Below are positions 1-8,196 of a stretch of DNA of 64,000 nucleotides, piece after piece. Under the pieces are notes generated by a model. The model was not told the DNA's origin, searched no databases, and saw only the letters and a program-made list of their open reading frames with translations. The stretch covers positions 1 through 64,000 of the forward strand of contig UQMF01000007.1 in the NCBI GenBank assembly GCA_900542145.1, read 5' to 3'. A program made the position numbers and the translations under genes. Each line of letters opens with the position of its first letter. Position 1 is the first letter of the stretch. Source of the stretch: an uncultured Oscillospiraceae bacterium (GTDB lineage: Bacteria > Bacillota > Clostridia > Oscillospirales > Ruminococcaceae).

Positions 1-1408
1 AATTCTTGCTTGTGCTGTAAACAAGCGTTTCAGAGCCTCCTCCGTACATTCCACCCGCGGCTCGAAGCGCACCGCATTTATCGTTTTCGCTGTACTTTGT
101 GTAGCTGTCCTGCGAAAATGCTACTGCGTGGCGGTCGGTGGCATTCAACGTGAATGATATATCCTCGTTTACACCGCTGCCTTGCGGACCGTTTTTATCT
201 GCTCTGCCTATCATTGATCCCTGGACGGCTACGACTGCCACGCCGCCTTGGTTTGAATCGGGAGAATTACCGCCCGTATCTATCGTCCGGGAGGTATCTG
301 TTTCATAGCAGTTCTGCCGCGCATTTTTCGTTCCGTCAGATGTGAAACGAACATCAAAACAGCGAGTATCTTCCACGACAAACGGCTGATTGTTGCCGCC
401 GGTTCCGTAGGTTGATAATACGGTAGGAGCAATTCCGTTCAACTCGGTGTAGCGTGTATCCTGTGAATGATTCTCATAGACAGTCGCGGGAATGACACCC
501 GCACGGAGGGTAGGTGAGGTTTCTTCCTCATAGCCTATTCCACGGGCTTTTGCGGAGTGTTCCGTACAAAATCCCGCACAGGACGCTCCTGCCGCTGACT
601 CCATCACGCACGGCGGGTGGTGAGCTTCGGCTCGGAGAGTGCAGGTTACTTCCTCCGTCACGTCCATTCTGTTGCCGCCCTGGTCGTTCAGACAGATTGC
701 GCCTGCCGTTCCAGAGCCGCTTTCAGTAGCGGCGGCAGTTCTTTGCCACGCTTTGAAGCCCTCTGCAGAATACCCCGACAAGCCTTCGGACTCAAACAGT
801 ATTTTTCCGGCGCATTCGCTATCAAAATCTGCGACAAGGTAGATGCGTTTTCTTCTCTGGGGTACTCCCCAGTATTGTGCGTCAAGCACTCGCCAGGCGA
901 TTGAGAAACCGTCTGCCACGATGTTGCCTGCGGCTGACCATTTCTCATGTCGAGGAACAGAAACGGTTTCGTCCCTGACCCTGCACAGGCTTTCAAGGAC
1001 GCACCGGAAATCCTCGCCCTTGTTGGAACTGAACGCTCCGGGGACATTTTCCCAGACCGCAAATCTTGGATATTTGCCATTGGTAGCGCACCTCATTTCT
1101 TTTATAATTCTTACCGCTTCATAGAACAGGCTCGACCTTGACCCGTCAAGACCGCTGCGTTTTCCGGCAATGCTCATATCCTGGCACGGACTGCCGAATG
1201 TTATTATATCTATGGGCGGCAGATCAGCACCGTTCAGCGCAGATACATCTCCATAGTGCTTCATCTGCGGCAGTCTTTTCGTTGTTACCCGAACAGCGAA
1301 TGGCTCGATTTCCGAAGCCCACAGCGGAGTAATGCCAGCAAGCATTCCTCCGAGCGGGAAACCGCCGCTGCCGTCAAAAAGGCTGCCAAGCGTGAGTTCA
1401 TTCTTCAT
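1..1408 (-). CDS. DNA (cytosine-5) methyltransferase, prophage-type, partial at left edge
   Basis: Reading from a start at 1408 the frame stays open to base 1, so the C-terminus is outside the window. The N-terminus has the C5-MTase motif I (TLGSLFDGSGGFPLGG). It is followed by the catalytic Cys motif GSPCQDMS and a later ENVPGAF motif, so this is the SAM-dependent cytosine-5 methylase fold. The distal part holds repeated blocks of the type T.RA...P and GGN...Q typical of phage-borne C5 methylases. The start ATG overlaps the end of the ParB-methyltransferase by 11 bp, so the two are translationally coupled. It probably protects phage DNA from restriction. Its target sequence cannot be read from the protein. 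Confidence 0.88.
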   Translation of the reverse strand, partial: MKNELTLGSLFDGSGGFPLGGMLAGITPLWASEIEPFAVRVTTKRLPQMKHYGDVSALNGADLPPIDIITFGSPCQDMSIAGKRSGLDGSRSSLFYEAVRIIKEMRCATNGKYPRFAVWENVPGAFSSNKGEDFRCVLESLCRVRDETVSVPRHEKWSAAGNIVADGFSIAWRVLDAQYWGVPQRRKRIYLVADFDSECAGKILFESEGLSGYSAEGFKAWQRTAAATESGSGTAGAICLNDQGGNRMDVTEEVTCTLRAEAHHPPCVMESAAGASCAGFCTEHSAKARGIGYEEETSPTLRAGVIPATVYENHSQDTRYTELNGIAPTVLSTYGTGGNNQPFVVEDTRCFDVRFTSDGTKNARQNCYETDTSRTIDTGGNSPDSNQGGVAVVAVQGSMIGRADKNGPQGSGVNEDISFTLNATDRHAVAFSQDSYTKYSENDKCGALRAAGGMYGGGSETLVYSTSKN

Positions 1409-2621
1409 CGGCAACCTCCAGTTCGGAATAAGCAATCGTCTTTCCGTCACGAACCACAGACACATTCTCCGCAGAGCCGACCTGCTCGATATACCTCTTC
1501 ACGATAACATCGCAGAATTTCTCGTCAAGTTCGATTGTGTGGCAAATTCGGTTCGTCTGCTCACAGGCGATAAGCGTACTGCCCGAGCCGCCGAACGGAT
1601 CGAGGACGATACAGTTGCTCATGCTTGAATTCTTGATTGGGTAGGCGATAAGCGGTATCGGCTTCATCGTGGGGTGGTCGCCGTTTTTCTTCGGCTTATC
1701 GAACTCCCATATCGTGGTCTGCTTGCGGTCTGAGTACCATTGGTGCTTGCCGTTTTTCTTCCAACCGAACAGACAAGGCTCGTGCTGCCACTGATACGGT
1801 GAACGCCCGAGAACAAGCGACTGCTTCTTCCATATACAAGTTCCCGAAAGATAGAAACCCACATCAGAGAAAGCTTTTCTGAAATTCAAGCCCTCTGTAT
1901 CTGCGTGGAAAACATAGATGCTTGCATCGTTTGCCATAGCCTTTTCCATGCAGGTGAAAGCGTCCAACAGGAACTGATAGAACTTCTCGTTCTCGAGATT
2001 GTCGTTCTTGATTTTACCTGCCGAACCCTCATAATTCACATTGTACGGCGGGTCGGTAACCACAAGATTTGCCTGTTTACCATTCATGAGAACTTCGTAG
2101 GTTTCCGGCTTGGTGCTATCGCCGCAGACAAGTCTGTGATTACCGAGAAGCCAGAGGTCGCCCGCTTTTGTTGTGCAAGGTTTTTCCATCTCTGCGTCAA
2201 CATTGAAATCATCGTCCTTGGTATCGGAATCACCGTCAAAGAACGCAGCGAGTTCCTTTTCATCAAACCCGGTCAGCGAAAGGTCAAAATCCTCCGCCTG
2301 CAATGCTTCAATCTCGACTTTCAGCATCTCCTCGTCCCAGCCGGCATCAAGCGCCATGCGGTTGTCCGCAATTATGTACGCTTTCTTCTGCGCAGGAGTG
2401 AGGTAATCCACGAACACACAAGGCACATCGGTTATGCCCTCCGCCTTCGCTGCAAGAATTCTTCCATGACCAGCAATAACGTTGAAATCTCTGTCGATAA
2501 TTACGGGATTGATAAACCCGAATTCACGCAGCGAGGAACGCAGCTTATTCAGCTGCTCCGCAGAGTGCGTTCGTGCGTTGTTGACGTAAGGTATCAGCTT
2601 CCATAATTGGCAGTATGCCAT
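1398..2621 (-). CDS. ParB-like nuclease domain fused to DNA adenine/N4-cytosine methyltransferase
   Basis: About 407 aa. The N-terminal 110 residues are a ParB/Srx-type domain (LIPYVNNARTHSAEQ, then a VIAGHGRILAAK box). The C-terminal half is a beta-class amino-methyltransferase: TDPPYNVNYEG (motif IV) precedes HPTMKP and LDPFGGSGST (motif I). I chose the ATG at 2621 because the ParB domain begins just after it; the frame is open further upstream to 2801 but that stretch lies over the antirepressor gene and has no ParB similarity. This fusion is common in Firmicutes prophage packaging regions. The 3' end overlaps the C5 methylase start by 11 bp. Confidence 0.88.
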   Translation of the reverse strand: MAYCQLWKLIPYVNNARTHSAEQLNKLRSSLREFGFINPVIIDRDFNVIAGHGRILAAKAEGITDVPCVFVDYLTPAQKKAYIIADNRMALDAGWDEEMLKVEIEALQAEDFDLSLTGFDEKELAAFFDGDSDTKDDDFNVDAEMEKPCTTKAGDLWLLGNHRLVCGDSTKPETYEVLMNGKQANLVVTDPPYNVNYEGSAGKIKNDNLENEKFYQFLLDAFTCMEKAMANDASIYVFHADTEGLNFRKAFSDVGFYLSGTCIWKKQSLVLGRSPYQWQHEPCLFGWKKNGKHQWYSDRKQTTIWEFDKPKKNGDHPTMKPIPLIAYPIKNSSMSNCIVLDPFGGSGSTLIACEQTNRICHTIELDEKFCDVIVKRYIEQVGSAENVSVVRDGKTIAYSELEVADEE

Positions 2622-3384
2622 TCTCTTTGAGAAGTCCGTAAATAAACAGTCGGCCCTGCTGTGTCCAATAGGTGTGTACCCTGGTATGAACAGCTCCATC
2701 ATTGCCGTGATAACTATGAGTCTTTGTGCTGGTGTACCCTTTTTCGGCGTACTTCTGATAAAGCAGCCAGATTTTATTACCCTGCTTAAACTGAACACCA
2801 TTTTCGTAAAGATAACGGTTCATTCGATTTGCGCTCCAGCCGTAGTCCTTTGCGATAGTTGAAATTGCGACAAGATCCTTGCAGTTAAGTACGACATCGT
2901 AGTACGACGCCTTGGGCTTCATCTCGGAAATCTGCTGATTCTGCACAGCTACCGTGTGCTCAAGCAGTTCTCTATGTTCACGCTCCGCTTTCAGTTCGGT
3001 AAGGGCGGCTATCAGCATATCCGGGTTTTCAAGAAGCTCGTCCATAGCGTATACACCGTGCTTACGGATGGCCGGGAGTACCTCATTTGTTACCCAGCGC
3101 TTAAACTTTCTCGCATTCGGGAGCTTGCTGGAAAGAACTAAGCTGTACATACCGCTTTCGTTGATAACAGTTAAGCCTCGATTCGGAATTTCAAAGGTCG
3201 TATTTTCCGACCTTTGAATTACACGCTTGTCCTCCTCATCGACATGAACTGAAATAGCGTCCTTGGTATTACTGTAACCTAGAATTTCAGCTACGTCCTT
3301 TCCAACGAAATAAGGTATGCCATCTAAGGAAAGAGTACGCACAGAGCCAAATTCCGGATTCTCATAAATCTTCATGTCACACAT
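2545..3384 (-). CDS. Phage antirepressor (Bro-N + KilAC domains)
   Basis: 279 aa. The N-terminal 110 residues match the Bro-N fold (YFVGKDVAEILGYSNTKDAI, then NESGMYSLVLSSKLPNA and FKRWVTNEVLPAIRKHG). A short coiled linker follows, then a KilAC/ANT-type DNA-binding domain (KASYYDVVL, IAKDYGWSANRMNRYLYENG). Such proteins counteract the phage repressor or regulate early phage genes. The start at 3384 is preceded by AGGAGGT at good spacing. The stop lies about 77 bp inside the following ParB-MTase gene, a tight phage-style overlap. Confidence 0.88.
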   Translation of the reverse strand: MCDMKIYENPEFGSVRTLSLDGIPYFVGKDVAEILGYSNTKDAISVHVDEEDKRVIQRSENTTFEIPNRGLTVINESGMYSLVLSSKLPNARKFKRWVTNEVLPAIRKHGVYAMDELLENPDMLIAALTELKAEREHRELLEHTVAVQNQQISEMKPKASYYDVVLNCKDLVAISTIAKDYGWSANRMNRYLYENGVQFKQGNKIWLLYQKYAEKGYTSTKTHSYHGNDGAVHTRVHTYWTQQGRLFIYGLLKENGILPIMEADTLRQQRTNALCGAAE

Positions 3385-3459
3385 AAAAATGACCTCCTAA
3401 TAAAAATCTTGAGGTTACCCTCTGCCTAATAGCCACGACGAACTGCCGAATTGGACAGT

Positions 3460-3945
3460 TCACCAGACTTTTGCGCATTTCTTTTTTGCACGCTGAAGGC
3501 GCTTGTAGACTGTATCCCTATGTACCCCTATTTCAGCAGCGTATTCTTCGGGAGTGTTGCCGTCGAGAATGACTGCGATAATGACATCTGCGTATTCGGG
3601 TTTCAACAGAGAACGCAATTTCTGACACACATCTTCGTAATTTTCCTTACGTTCACGCCGCTCCTCGTCGGAATAATCGGGAATAAGGTCGATCCCATCG
3701 CTGTTATCTGCCTCTTCATCGTCTTTTCTAAACGTTCTTTTAGGTTCACCTCGATGCCTGTCCAACTTATGCCAGCTATTGTATTCCGGTTTATTGTATA
3801 TCTCCTCAACCTTATCCTGAATAAGCTGTTCCTTTTCCTCCTGCGTAATGTTCGCCCCAGCCTCAAGTGATAGGCTGACCCACATTTTCTCGGCATCGAC
3901 TTCAAGAGTCTGATAGGTGTTGTCGTAACGCATTTTGATTTTCAT
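3460..3945 (-). CDS. Sigma-70 region 4-like HTH protein of mobile element
   Basis: 161 aa. The last 60 residues form an HTH of the sigma region 4 type (LLKPEYADVIIAVILDGNTPEEYAAEIGVHRDTVYKRLQRAKKK). The N-terminal 100 residues are charged and hydrophilic. Proteins of this type are usual in Clostridia integrative elements and prophages, where they are thought to control element genes. AGGAGGT precedes the ATG at 3945 with 5-nt spacing. It is the first recognisable gene of the leftward phage unit. Confidence 0.75.
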   Translation of the reverse strand: MKIKMRYDNTYQTLEVDAEKMWVSLSLEAGANITQEEKEQLIQDKVEEIYNKPEYNSWHKLDRHRGEPKRTFRKDDEEADNSDGIDLIPDYSDEERRERKENYEDVCQKLRSLLKPEYADVIIAVILDGNTPEEYAAEIGVHRDTVYKRLQRAKKKCAKVW

Positions 3946-3985
3946 GATTTACCTCCTGTGCCGGAGGGCAATCATGGCAGAATAT

Positions 3986-4017
3986 AAAAAGGTCTGCGTT
4001 TAAGATACACGCAGACC
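3986..4017 (-). terminator. Rho-independent terminator (minus strand)
   Basis: A 9-bp perfect stem (GGTCTGCGT / ACGCAGACC, loop 9 nt) is followed on the minus strand by TTTTT. It overlaps the stop codon of the small frame at 4000-4134 and lies just upstream of the sigma-like gene, so it either ends a short upstream transcript or attenuates the phage unit. Confidence 0.7.
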
Positions 4018-4134
4018 CGCAAAGCCAAAAAGAGCGCAGCAAGGTAAGGGTATCTCGTCGCAGGTTGTTCGGCCGTCTTTATCGCGGTGAACTGACCTAT
4101 AAAGATATCCTGCCAAGATTGCGCACTCCGGCAT
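4000..4134 (-). CDS. Possible small Cys-rich protein (44 aa or longer)
   Basis: A short frame starting at ATG 4134 encodes 44 residues with four Cys (C4, C25, C32, C33), ending exactly at a rho-independent terminator. The frame is open upstream to about 4194 with basic, protein-like content but no better ATG. No clear ribosome binding site precedes 4134, which argues against translation. It could instead be a small non-coding RNA that ends at the terminator. I do not recognise the family. Confidence 0.3.
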   Translation of the reverse strand: MPECAILAGYLYRSVHRDKDGRTTCDEIPLPCCALFGFAGLRVS

Positions 4135-4226
4135 GATTTGATATTTGTAGTCTCTACGGAACTTTCCGATTGAGCCGTTTATCCGAATTTTACATCAGAT
4201 AAAAGATATATTATAAATCGCAGCGG

Positions 4227-4280
4227 ACTGCAATTTACTGCAAAAATATAGTAAGTCAAGGCTGACTGCAAAAAACTGCA
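4227..4280. repeat. Two pairs of 10-bp-phased ACTGCA direct repeats
   Basis: ACTGCA occurs at 4227, 4237, 4265 and 4275. Within each pair the copies are exactly 10 bp apart; the pairs are 28 bp apart. One helical turn of spacing suggests binding sites for a small HTH protein, or arm-type integrase/excisionase sites at the element end. Confidence 0.5.
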
Positions 4281-4343
4281 TTTTCCAAAGTAAGAATATT
4301 TACATTTTTTCAACGTTTTTATATATCATTTTTGGAAAAATAG

Positions 4344-4372
4344 TAGAAAAAAATAAAAAACTGTGATATAAT
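4344..4372 (+). promoter_or_regulatory. Candidate promoter of the ATPase transcription unit
   Basis: TAGAAA, 17 bp, TATAAT. The -10 is perfect and the -35 is weak (4 of 6). A second TATAAT lies at 4393-4398 without a good -35. Either would place the decamer array inside the transcribed leader. Confidence 0.5.
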
Positions 4373-4450
4373 AAAAATAAAGCAAAAGTGTATATAATCT
4401 CTTGGGGAAGTTAGTTTGTTTGTCAGTTCCTAGAATAATTATACTAAATT

Positions 4451-4510
4451 GAGTTGATAGGACTTGATAGCTATTGTTAGGCGTTGTTAGGTTTCGATAG
4501 GTTTTAATAG
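4451..4510 (+). repeat. Six decamer direct repeats upstream of ATPase operon
   Basis: Six consecutive 10-bp units with consensus GNNTTGWTAG, without interruption. The last three bases TAG are invariant. The array ends where the GGAG ribosome binding site (4511-4514) begins. The phasing equals one helical turn, as expected for head-to-tail binding of a small regulator. A related array precedes the methyltransferase genes. Confidence 0.8.
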
Positions 4511-4522
4511 GGAGTAATTAGT

Positions 4523-5209
4523 ATGTTCTTTTCAGACTTTGTGCAAATACTACATCCAATAATTGGTGGAGCCAGCAATCAAGCGGCATTTGTTAGAACG
4601 TTATTTGAAACAATTATCACAGAGGAAGGCCAAAGCACACTAGATGAACAGTCCGAGATTACATATAGATCATATTTTAACGGGAACACTGGAATCTCCA
4701 AAATTGCCAAGAAGGTTTTACCATATATAGAACCCGAGAATTTTGTTGAATATATCGAACAGTTCTCTGACGAAACCACTGTAAGTCTTTGCGACAGATT
4801 TAGAGAGTATTTACCAGAAATCAACAATTTAAATGTAGGTACACAGTTAGCAAATTTGTTCAGTACTATTCTCAAAGAAGCTGCGTCAACAAAAAGAAAA
4901 AGCGCCTCAAAGGACACACAGCAAAGGATTTATAAAGAACCACACGAAATTTTCTCAGACAGAGTATTGGCATCGGGACAAGTCCTTTCTGATACATGGA
5001 AAGAAACAGTTGAGCAAATGGCAAAAGGAATGGGAAAAAACGATCAAGAAGATGCGGAGGTTGTGGTTGACAATGCACCAGCAGGTGATGACGATAGGAC
5101 TGCCAATGGAACAGAATCCAAAGTACAAATAATTGAGAAGGCCACTGTTGTAAACCAGTACGGTGAAAATTGTGTTCACATCGGTCATGTCGATACTTTT
5201 AAGTTATAA
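4523..5209 (+). CDS. Uncharacterised island protein A with C-terminal VNQYGE tag
   Basis: 228 aa, first gene of the AT-rich island, with GGAG eight bases before ATG. Residues 1-120 are mostly helical-looking with a conserved-looking opening (LLHPIIGG-like, GNTGISKIAKKVLPYIEP). Residues 165-205 are acidic and low in complexity. The last 20 residues carry VNQYGENCVHIGHVD, which recurs near the start of the next protein. I have a general recollection of similar proteins next to AAA ATPases in Firmicutes mobile loci but cannot name a domain. No catalytic motif is visible. The operon with the next two genes suggests a partner or sensor for the ATPase. Confidence 0.75.
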   Translation: MFFSDFVQILHPIIGGASNQAAFVRTLFETIITEEGQSTLDEQSEITYRSYFNGNTGISKIAKKVLPYIEPENFVEYIEQFSDETTVSLCDRFREYLPEINNLNVGTQLANLFSTILKEAASTKRKSASKDTQQRIYKEPHEIFSDRVLASGQVLSDTWKETVEQMAKGMGKNDQEDAEVVVDNAPAGDDDRTANGTESKVQIIEKATVVNQYGENCVHIGHVDTFKL

Positions 5210-5224
5210 TCAGGAGATGTAGTA

Positions 5225-5872
5225 ATGGATAAAAAAGAACTGCAACCTGTTACCCCAGCTCAATTATTGCCTTATACTCAAAATACAGTTAATCAATACG
5301 GCGAGAAAAGCGTTCATATTGATAAGGTAGATCACATTAGCCAGAACGTTATGATTCTACCACCAGTTCAGCGAACACCATCAGGTGGTGCGATGCAATC
5401 AACGCAGAAAATCAGCACGGAGTATTACCATCTTTTTGTAATGGGCGGCGAAACATTCTCAGAGGGCCATTTTGTGGTGTCTCCTGAACGCGCATTATGT
5501 TCTTATTGGACTTCCGATGAATTGAGAGACAGATACGGACGTCTTACGGCTGAGAATATAGAAGAACTCAAGACGTTCCCAGCACTTCTTATGTCTGAAG
5601 CTGAGGGATACTATGCTAAGCCAACCGATGATCAGCAGGCTTTTCTTGGTGTAATTGAAGATATCAGAGTTCAGGACAATGGCATAAAAATCCGTTGGAG
5701 ATTACTATGGAATATTCCTATGAAAAGTATCAGCAGTATCGGTTTTGAACTCGGAATGAAAAACATGAACAAAGCAATATCAGAAATGAATCATACCCAT
5801 TGGGCGATAAAGCATATCAACCTTATAGAGGAGTTGAAAGATGCTAACATCACCTTGTTTGGGTTAATTTGA
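5225..5872 (+). CDS. Uncharacterised island protein B with N-terminal VNQYGE tag
   Basis: 215 aa, 15 bp downstream of protein A, with AGGAG before the ATG. Residues 22-36 are VNQYGEKSVHIDKVD, almost the tag at the end of protein A. Residues 65-215 form one globular region (YYHLFVMGGETFSEGHFVV, PALLMSEAEGYY, FLGVIEDIRVQDNGIKIRW, THWAIKHINLIEELK). No nuclease or NTPase motif is seen. The shared tag suggests that A and B bind the same partner or each other, with the RloC-like ATPase 15 bp downstream as the likely centre of a complex. Confidence 0.75.
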   Translation: MDKKELQPVTPAQLLPYTQNTVNQYGEKSVHIDKVDHISQNVMILPPVQRTPSGGAMQSTQKISTEYYHLFVMGGETFSEGHFVVSPERALCSYWTSDELRDRYGRLTAENIEELKTFPALLMSEAEGYYAKPTDDQQAFLGVIEDIRVQDNGIKIRWRLLWNIPMKSISSIGFELGMKNMNKAISEMNHTHWAIKHINLIEELKDANITLFGLI

Positions 5873-5887
5873 CGAGGTGAAAGTAAA

Positions 5888-8176
5888 ATGAGAGAAAAAA
5901 TTCCTTCTGAAATTATGCAGTTGACACTTAATGACGCTTCATACAAAGGGTGCGGAGCGACAATCACACCAACTCTCATTAACTTCTTCTTCGGAAACAA
6001 TGGCACAGGAAAGTCTACCGTTGGTAAAGCAATAAAGGTTAATAACGGTGTGACTTGGCGAACCGGCAGATCTGTTTCCGAATATACTGTCCATGTATAT
6101 AATCAGGATTATATTACAGCTAATTTGCAGAAGTATCAGAACCTTCCGGGGGTCTTTACTGTCAATGAAGTAAATATTGAAATTCAAAGACAGGTCGAAG
6201 AGAAACAGTCCGAAAAAGAAAAAGCCTCCAAAGCATTCACAGACGCTATGGAGGAACAAAAGAAAAAGGAGACTGCTTTAGAAGCGGCACTGGAATTGTT
6301 CCAGCAAGAATGCTGGAATGCCACTGCTACTATACGCCGAAGTTTTGATAAAACACAGGATAAACGAAAAACAAAAAAGGCTTTTGCTGAGGCAGTCCTG
6401 GGAATCAAAACACCCAAGGAACACGAACTTGAGGCGTTAAATCGTTTGTATGTTGCTGCTTATTCAGAAAACGCAAAGGAATATATAGAGTTTGCTGAAA
6501 TTGCAGATGCTGATATTCTTGATACACTTCCAGGGAAGGATGTACTTAGAGAAATAATAGTGAGCAGTGCTGATACTCCGTTTGCACAGTTCATAAAAAC
6601 TATCAATGCTACAGCTTGGGTTCAGCAGGGGCACGAGCAGTATCATTGCGTCTCAGGCGGCAAATGTCCATATTGCCAGCAACAATTGCCTGTCAATTTT
6701 GAAGAAGAATTCTGTGCTTGTTTTGACAAACATTACCAAAACGCAATACAAGCCTTGTCGGATTTTTACGATGCATATCGTAATGCTGCCAACACTCTGT
6801 TTGTTCCTTTGATGCACACACCGACCGAACTGATGCCCGAAATTGATATTAATGTGTATAATGACAAACTGTCAGCAATTAAGGGCATTATTAGTAGTAA
6901 TCTACAGAAGATTCAAGAGAAAAAAGCGAACCCCACACTTGTGGTCGAACTGGAGAATACGTCTGATAAATTGCATGAACTGTCTGAAATTATCGCAGGA
7001 TATAATAAATTAATTCGTGAGAATAATGAAATTATCATTTCCAAACCTCGCAAACAAGCTGAATGTAAAACAGCCGTTTGGGAGCATATTGCATTTATAC
7101 TCTCAGACTTGGTATCTCAATATCAGACCAGCAAGTCTACTTTGGAAAAGGAAATTTCCGCACTGGCTGATACCATTTCTGCTCAAAGAACAACTATGGA
7201 TACTCTTAACAAAGAAATATCCGATTTAAATAGAAACAGCGTGAATACAAGTGATACAATTGAAAGCGTAAATACATTGTTACGAGATTCTGGTTTTCAA
7301 GGTTTCAGCCTTCGCCCAAAAGAAGGTGTTCCTAATGTTTACGAGGTAGTAAGACCAGACGGTAGTATTGCAGAAAACTTGAGCGAAGGAGAGCGCAATT
7401 TCATTGCATTTCTTTACTTCTACCATTCGGTTAAAGGTACTGATACTGCTGATGGAAGCCGAAAAGATAAGATAGTGGTTATAGATGACCCTGTTTCAAG
7501 TATGGACAGTAACTCTCTTTTCATCGTTAGTGCTTTAGTACGTGAGATGATAGAAATATGTGAGAATAATGCTGTCGGTGACAACTTTTCAGCGAAAGGC
7601 AATTTCATCAAACAAATTTTTATCCTGACTCACAATGCCTATTTCCATCGGGAAATCACCTATAATCAAGTGAGAAACTTTCAATATGTAAATTTTTACC
7701 TCATCAGCAAAGTGGATAACATATCTACTATTAAATGCTGTACCAGACAGAACCCAGATGTTCTCACAGAGGAGATTAACTATAATCCCGTACAGAATTC
7801 CTATGCAGCCCTATGGGAAGAGTACAAAGTCGTTACCGCGCCTATCCCTTTGCTGAATGTAATTCGGCGTATCCTTGAGTATTATTTCCTTCAGTTGTGC
7901 GGTTATGATGGAACCACGCTTCGCAAGCGCATTTTGGTTGATAATAAAGATAAATTCGTTACAATTGATAAAGGCGGGAATGAAGATTATACGCAATATC
8001 AGATGGTTAATGCGATGTTATCTTATATAAGTGCTAATTCAGTAGGAATCAACGATGGCATCAACTTTGTTGATGAATGTGTGGACATAAGCCAAACCAA
8101 AGAAACATTTCGAATGGTGTTCACACTGATGGAGCAGAAACAGCACTACGATATGATGATGGGAAATCGCACATAA
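5888..8176 (+). CDS. RloC/PrrC-like ABC ATPase with zinc hook, candidate anticodon nuclease
   Basis: 762 aa. Walker A is GNNGTGKST (36-44). An ABC signature LSEGE sits at 498-502, Walker B with D-loop is IVVIDDPVSSMD (529-540) and the H-loop is ILTHN (579-583). Between the ATPase halves are long coiled segments with CPYC at 260-263, the zinc hook seen in RloC and Rad50. The C-terminal 110 residues contain R660-x3-E664 in RRILEYYF, matching the R-x3-E part of the PrrC/RloC nuclease site. The expected His is not obvious; H753 is the only downstream His. RloC proteins cleave tRNA anticodons when restriction fails. Here the gene sits beside a restriction-like locus. Nuclease activity is inferred, not shown. 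Confidence 0.8.
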   Translation: MREKIPSEIMQLTLNDASYKGCGATITPTLINFFFGNNGTGKSTVGKAIKVNNGVTWRTGRSVSEYTVHVYNQDYITANLQKYQNLPGVFTVNEVNIEIQRQVEEKQSEKEKASKAFTDAMEEQKKKETALEAALELFQQECWNATATIRRSFDKTQDKRKTKKAFAEAVLGIKTPKEHELEALNRLYVAAYSENAKEYIEFAEIADADILDTLPGKDVLREIIVSSADTPFAQFIKTINATAWVQQGHEQYHCVSGGKCPYCQQQLPVNFEEEFCACFDKHYQNAIQALSDFYDAYRNAANTLFVPLMHTPTELMPEIDINVYNDKLSAIKGIISSNLQKIQEKKANPTLVVELENTSDKLHELSEIIAGYNKLIRENNEIIISKPRKQAECKTAVWEHIAFILSDLVSQYQTSKSTLEKEISALADTISAQRTTMDTLNKEISDLNRNSVNTSDTIESVNTLLRDSGFQGFSLRPKEGVPNVYEVVRPDGSIAENLSEGERNFIAFLYFYHSVKGTDTADGSRKDKIVVIDDPVSSMDSNSLFIVSALVREMIEICENNAVGDNFSAKGNFIKQIFILTHNAYFHREITYNQVRNFQYVNFYLISKVDNISTIKCCTRQNPDVLTEEINYNPVQNSYAALWEEYKVVTAPIPLLNVIRRILEYYFLQLCGYDGTTLRKRILVDNKDKFVTIDKGGNEDYTQYQMVNAMLSYISANSVGINDGINFVDECVDISQTKETFRMVFTLMEQKQHYDMMMGNRT

Positions 8177-8196
8177 GATTTTAGGAGGTTATTGAT

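Larger units (their letters stand above)
4018..4522. other. Intergenic control region between phage end and defence island
   Basis: Apart from the small minus-strand frame, this stretch has no gene. It becomes strongly AT-rich from about 4200. It holds pairs of ACTGCA hexamers 10 bp apart (4227-4242, 4265-4280), a likely plus-strand promoter (4344-4372) and an array of six decamer repeats (4451-4510) ending at the ribosome binding site of the first island gene. Confidence 0.6.

Noticed and set aside
4451..4510. CRISPR array
   Set aside because: Units are 10 bp and contiguous with no spacers.
4451..4510. Plasmid-type iterons of a replication origin
   Set aside because: No replication initiator gene is nearby and the array abuts the ribosome binding site of a defence-type operon, which fits an operator better.
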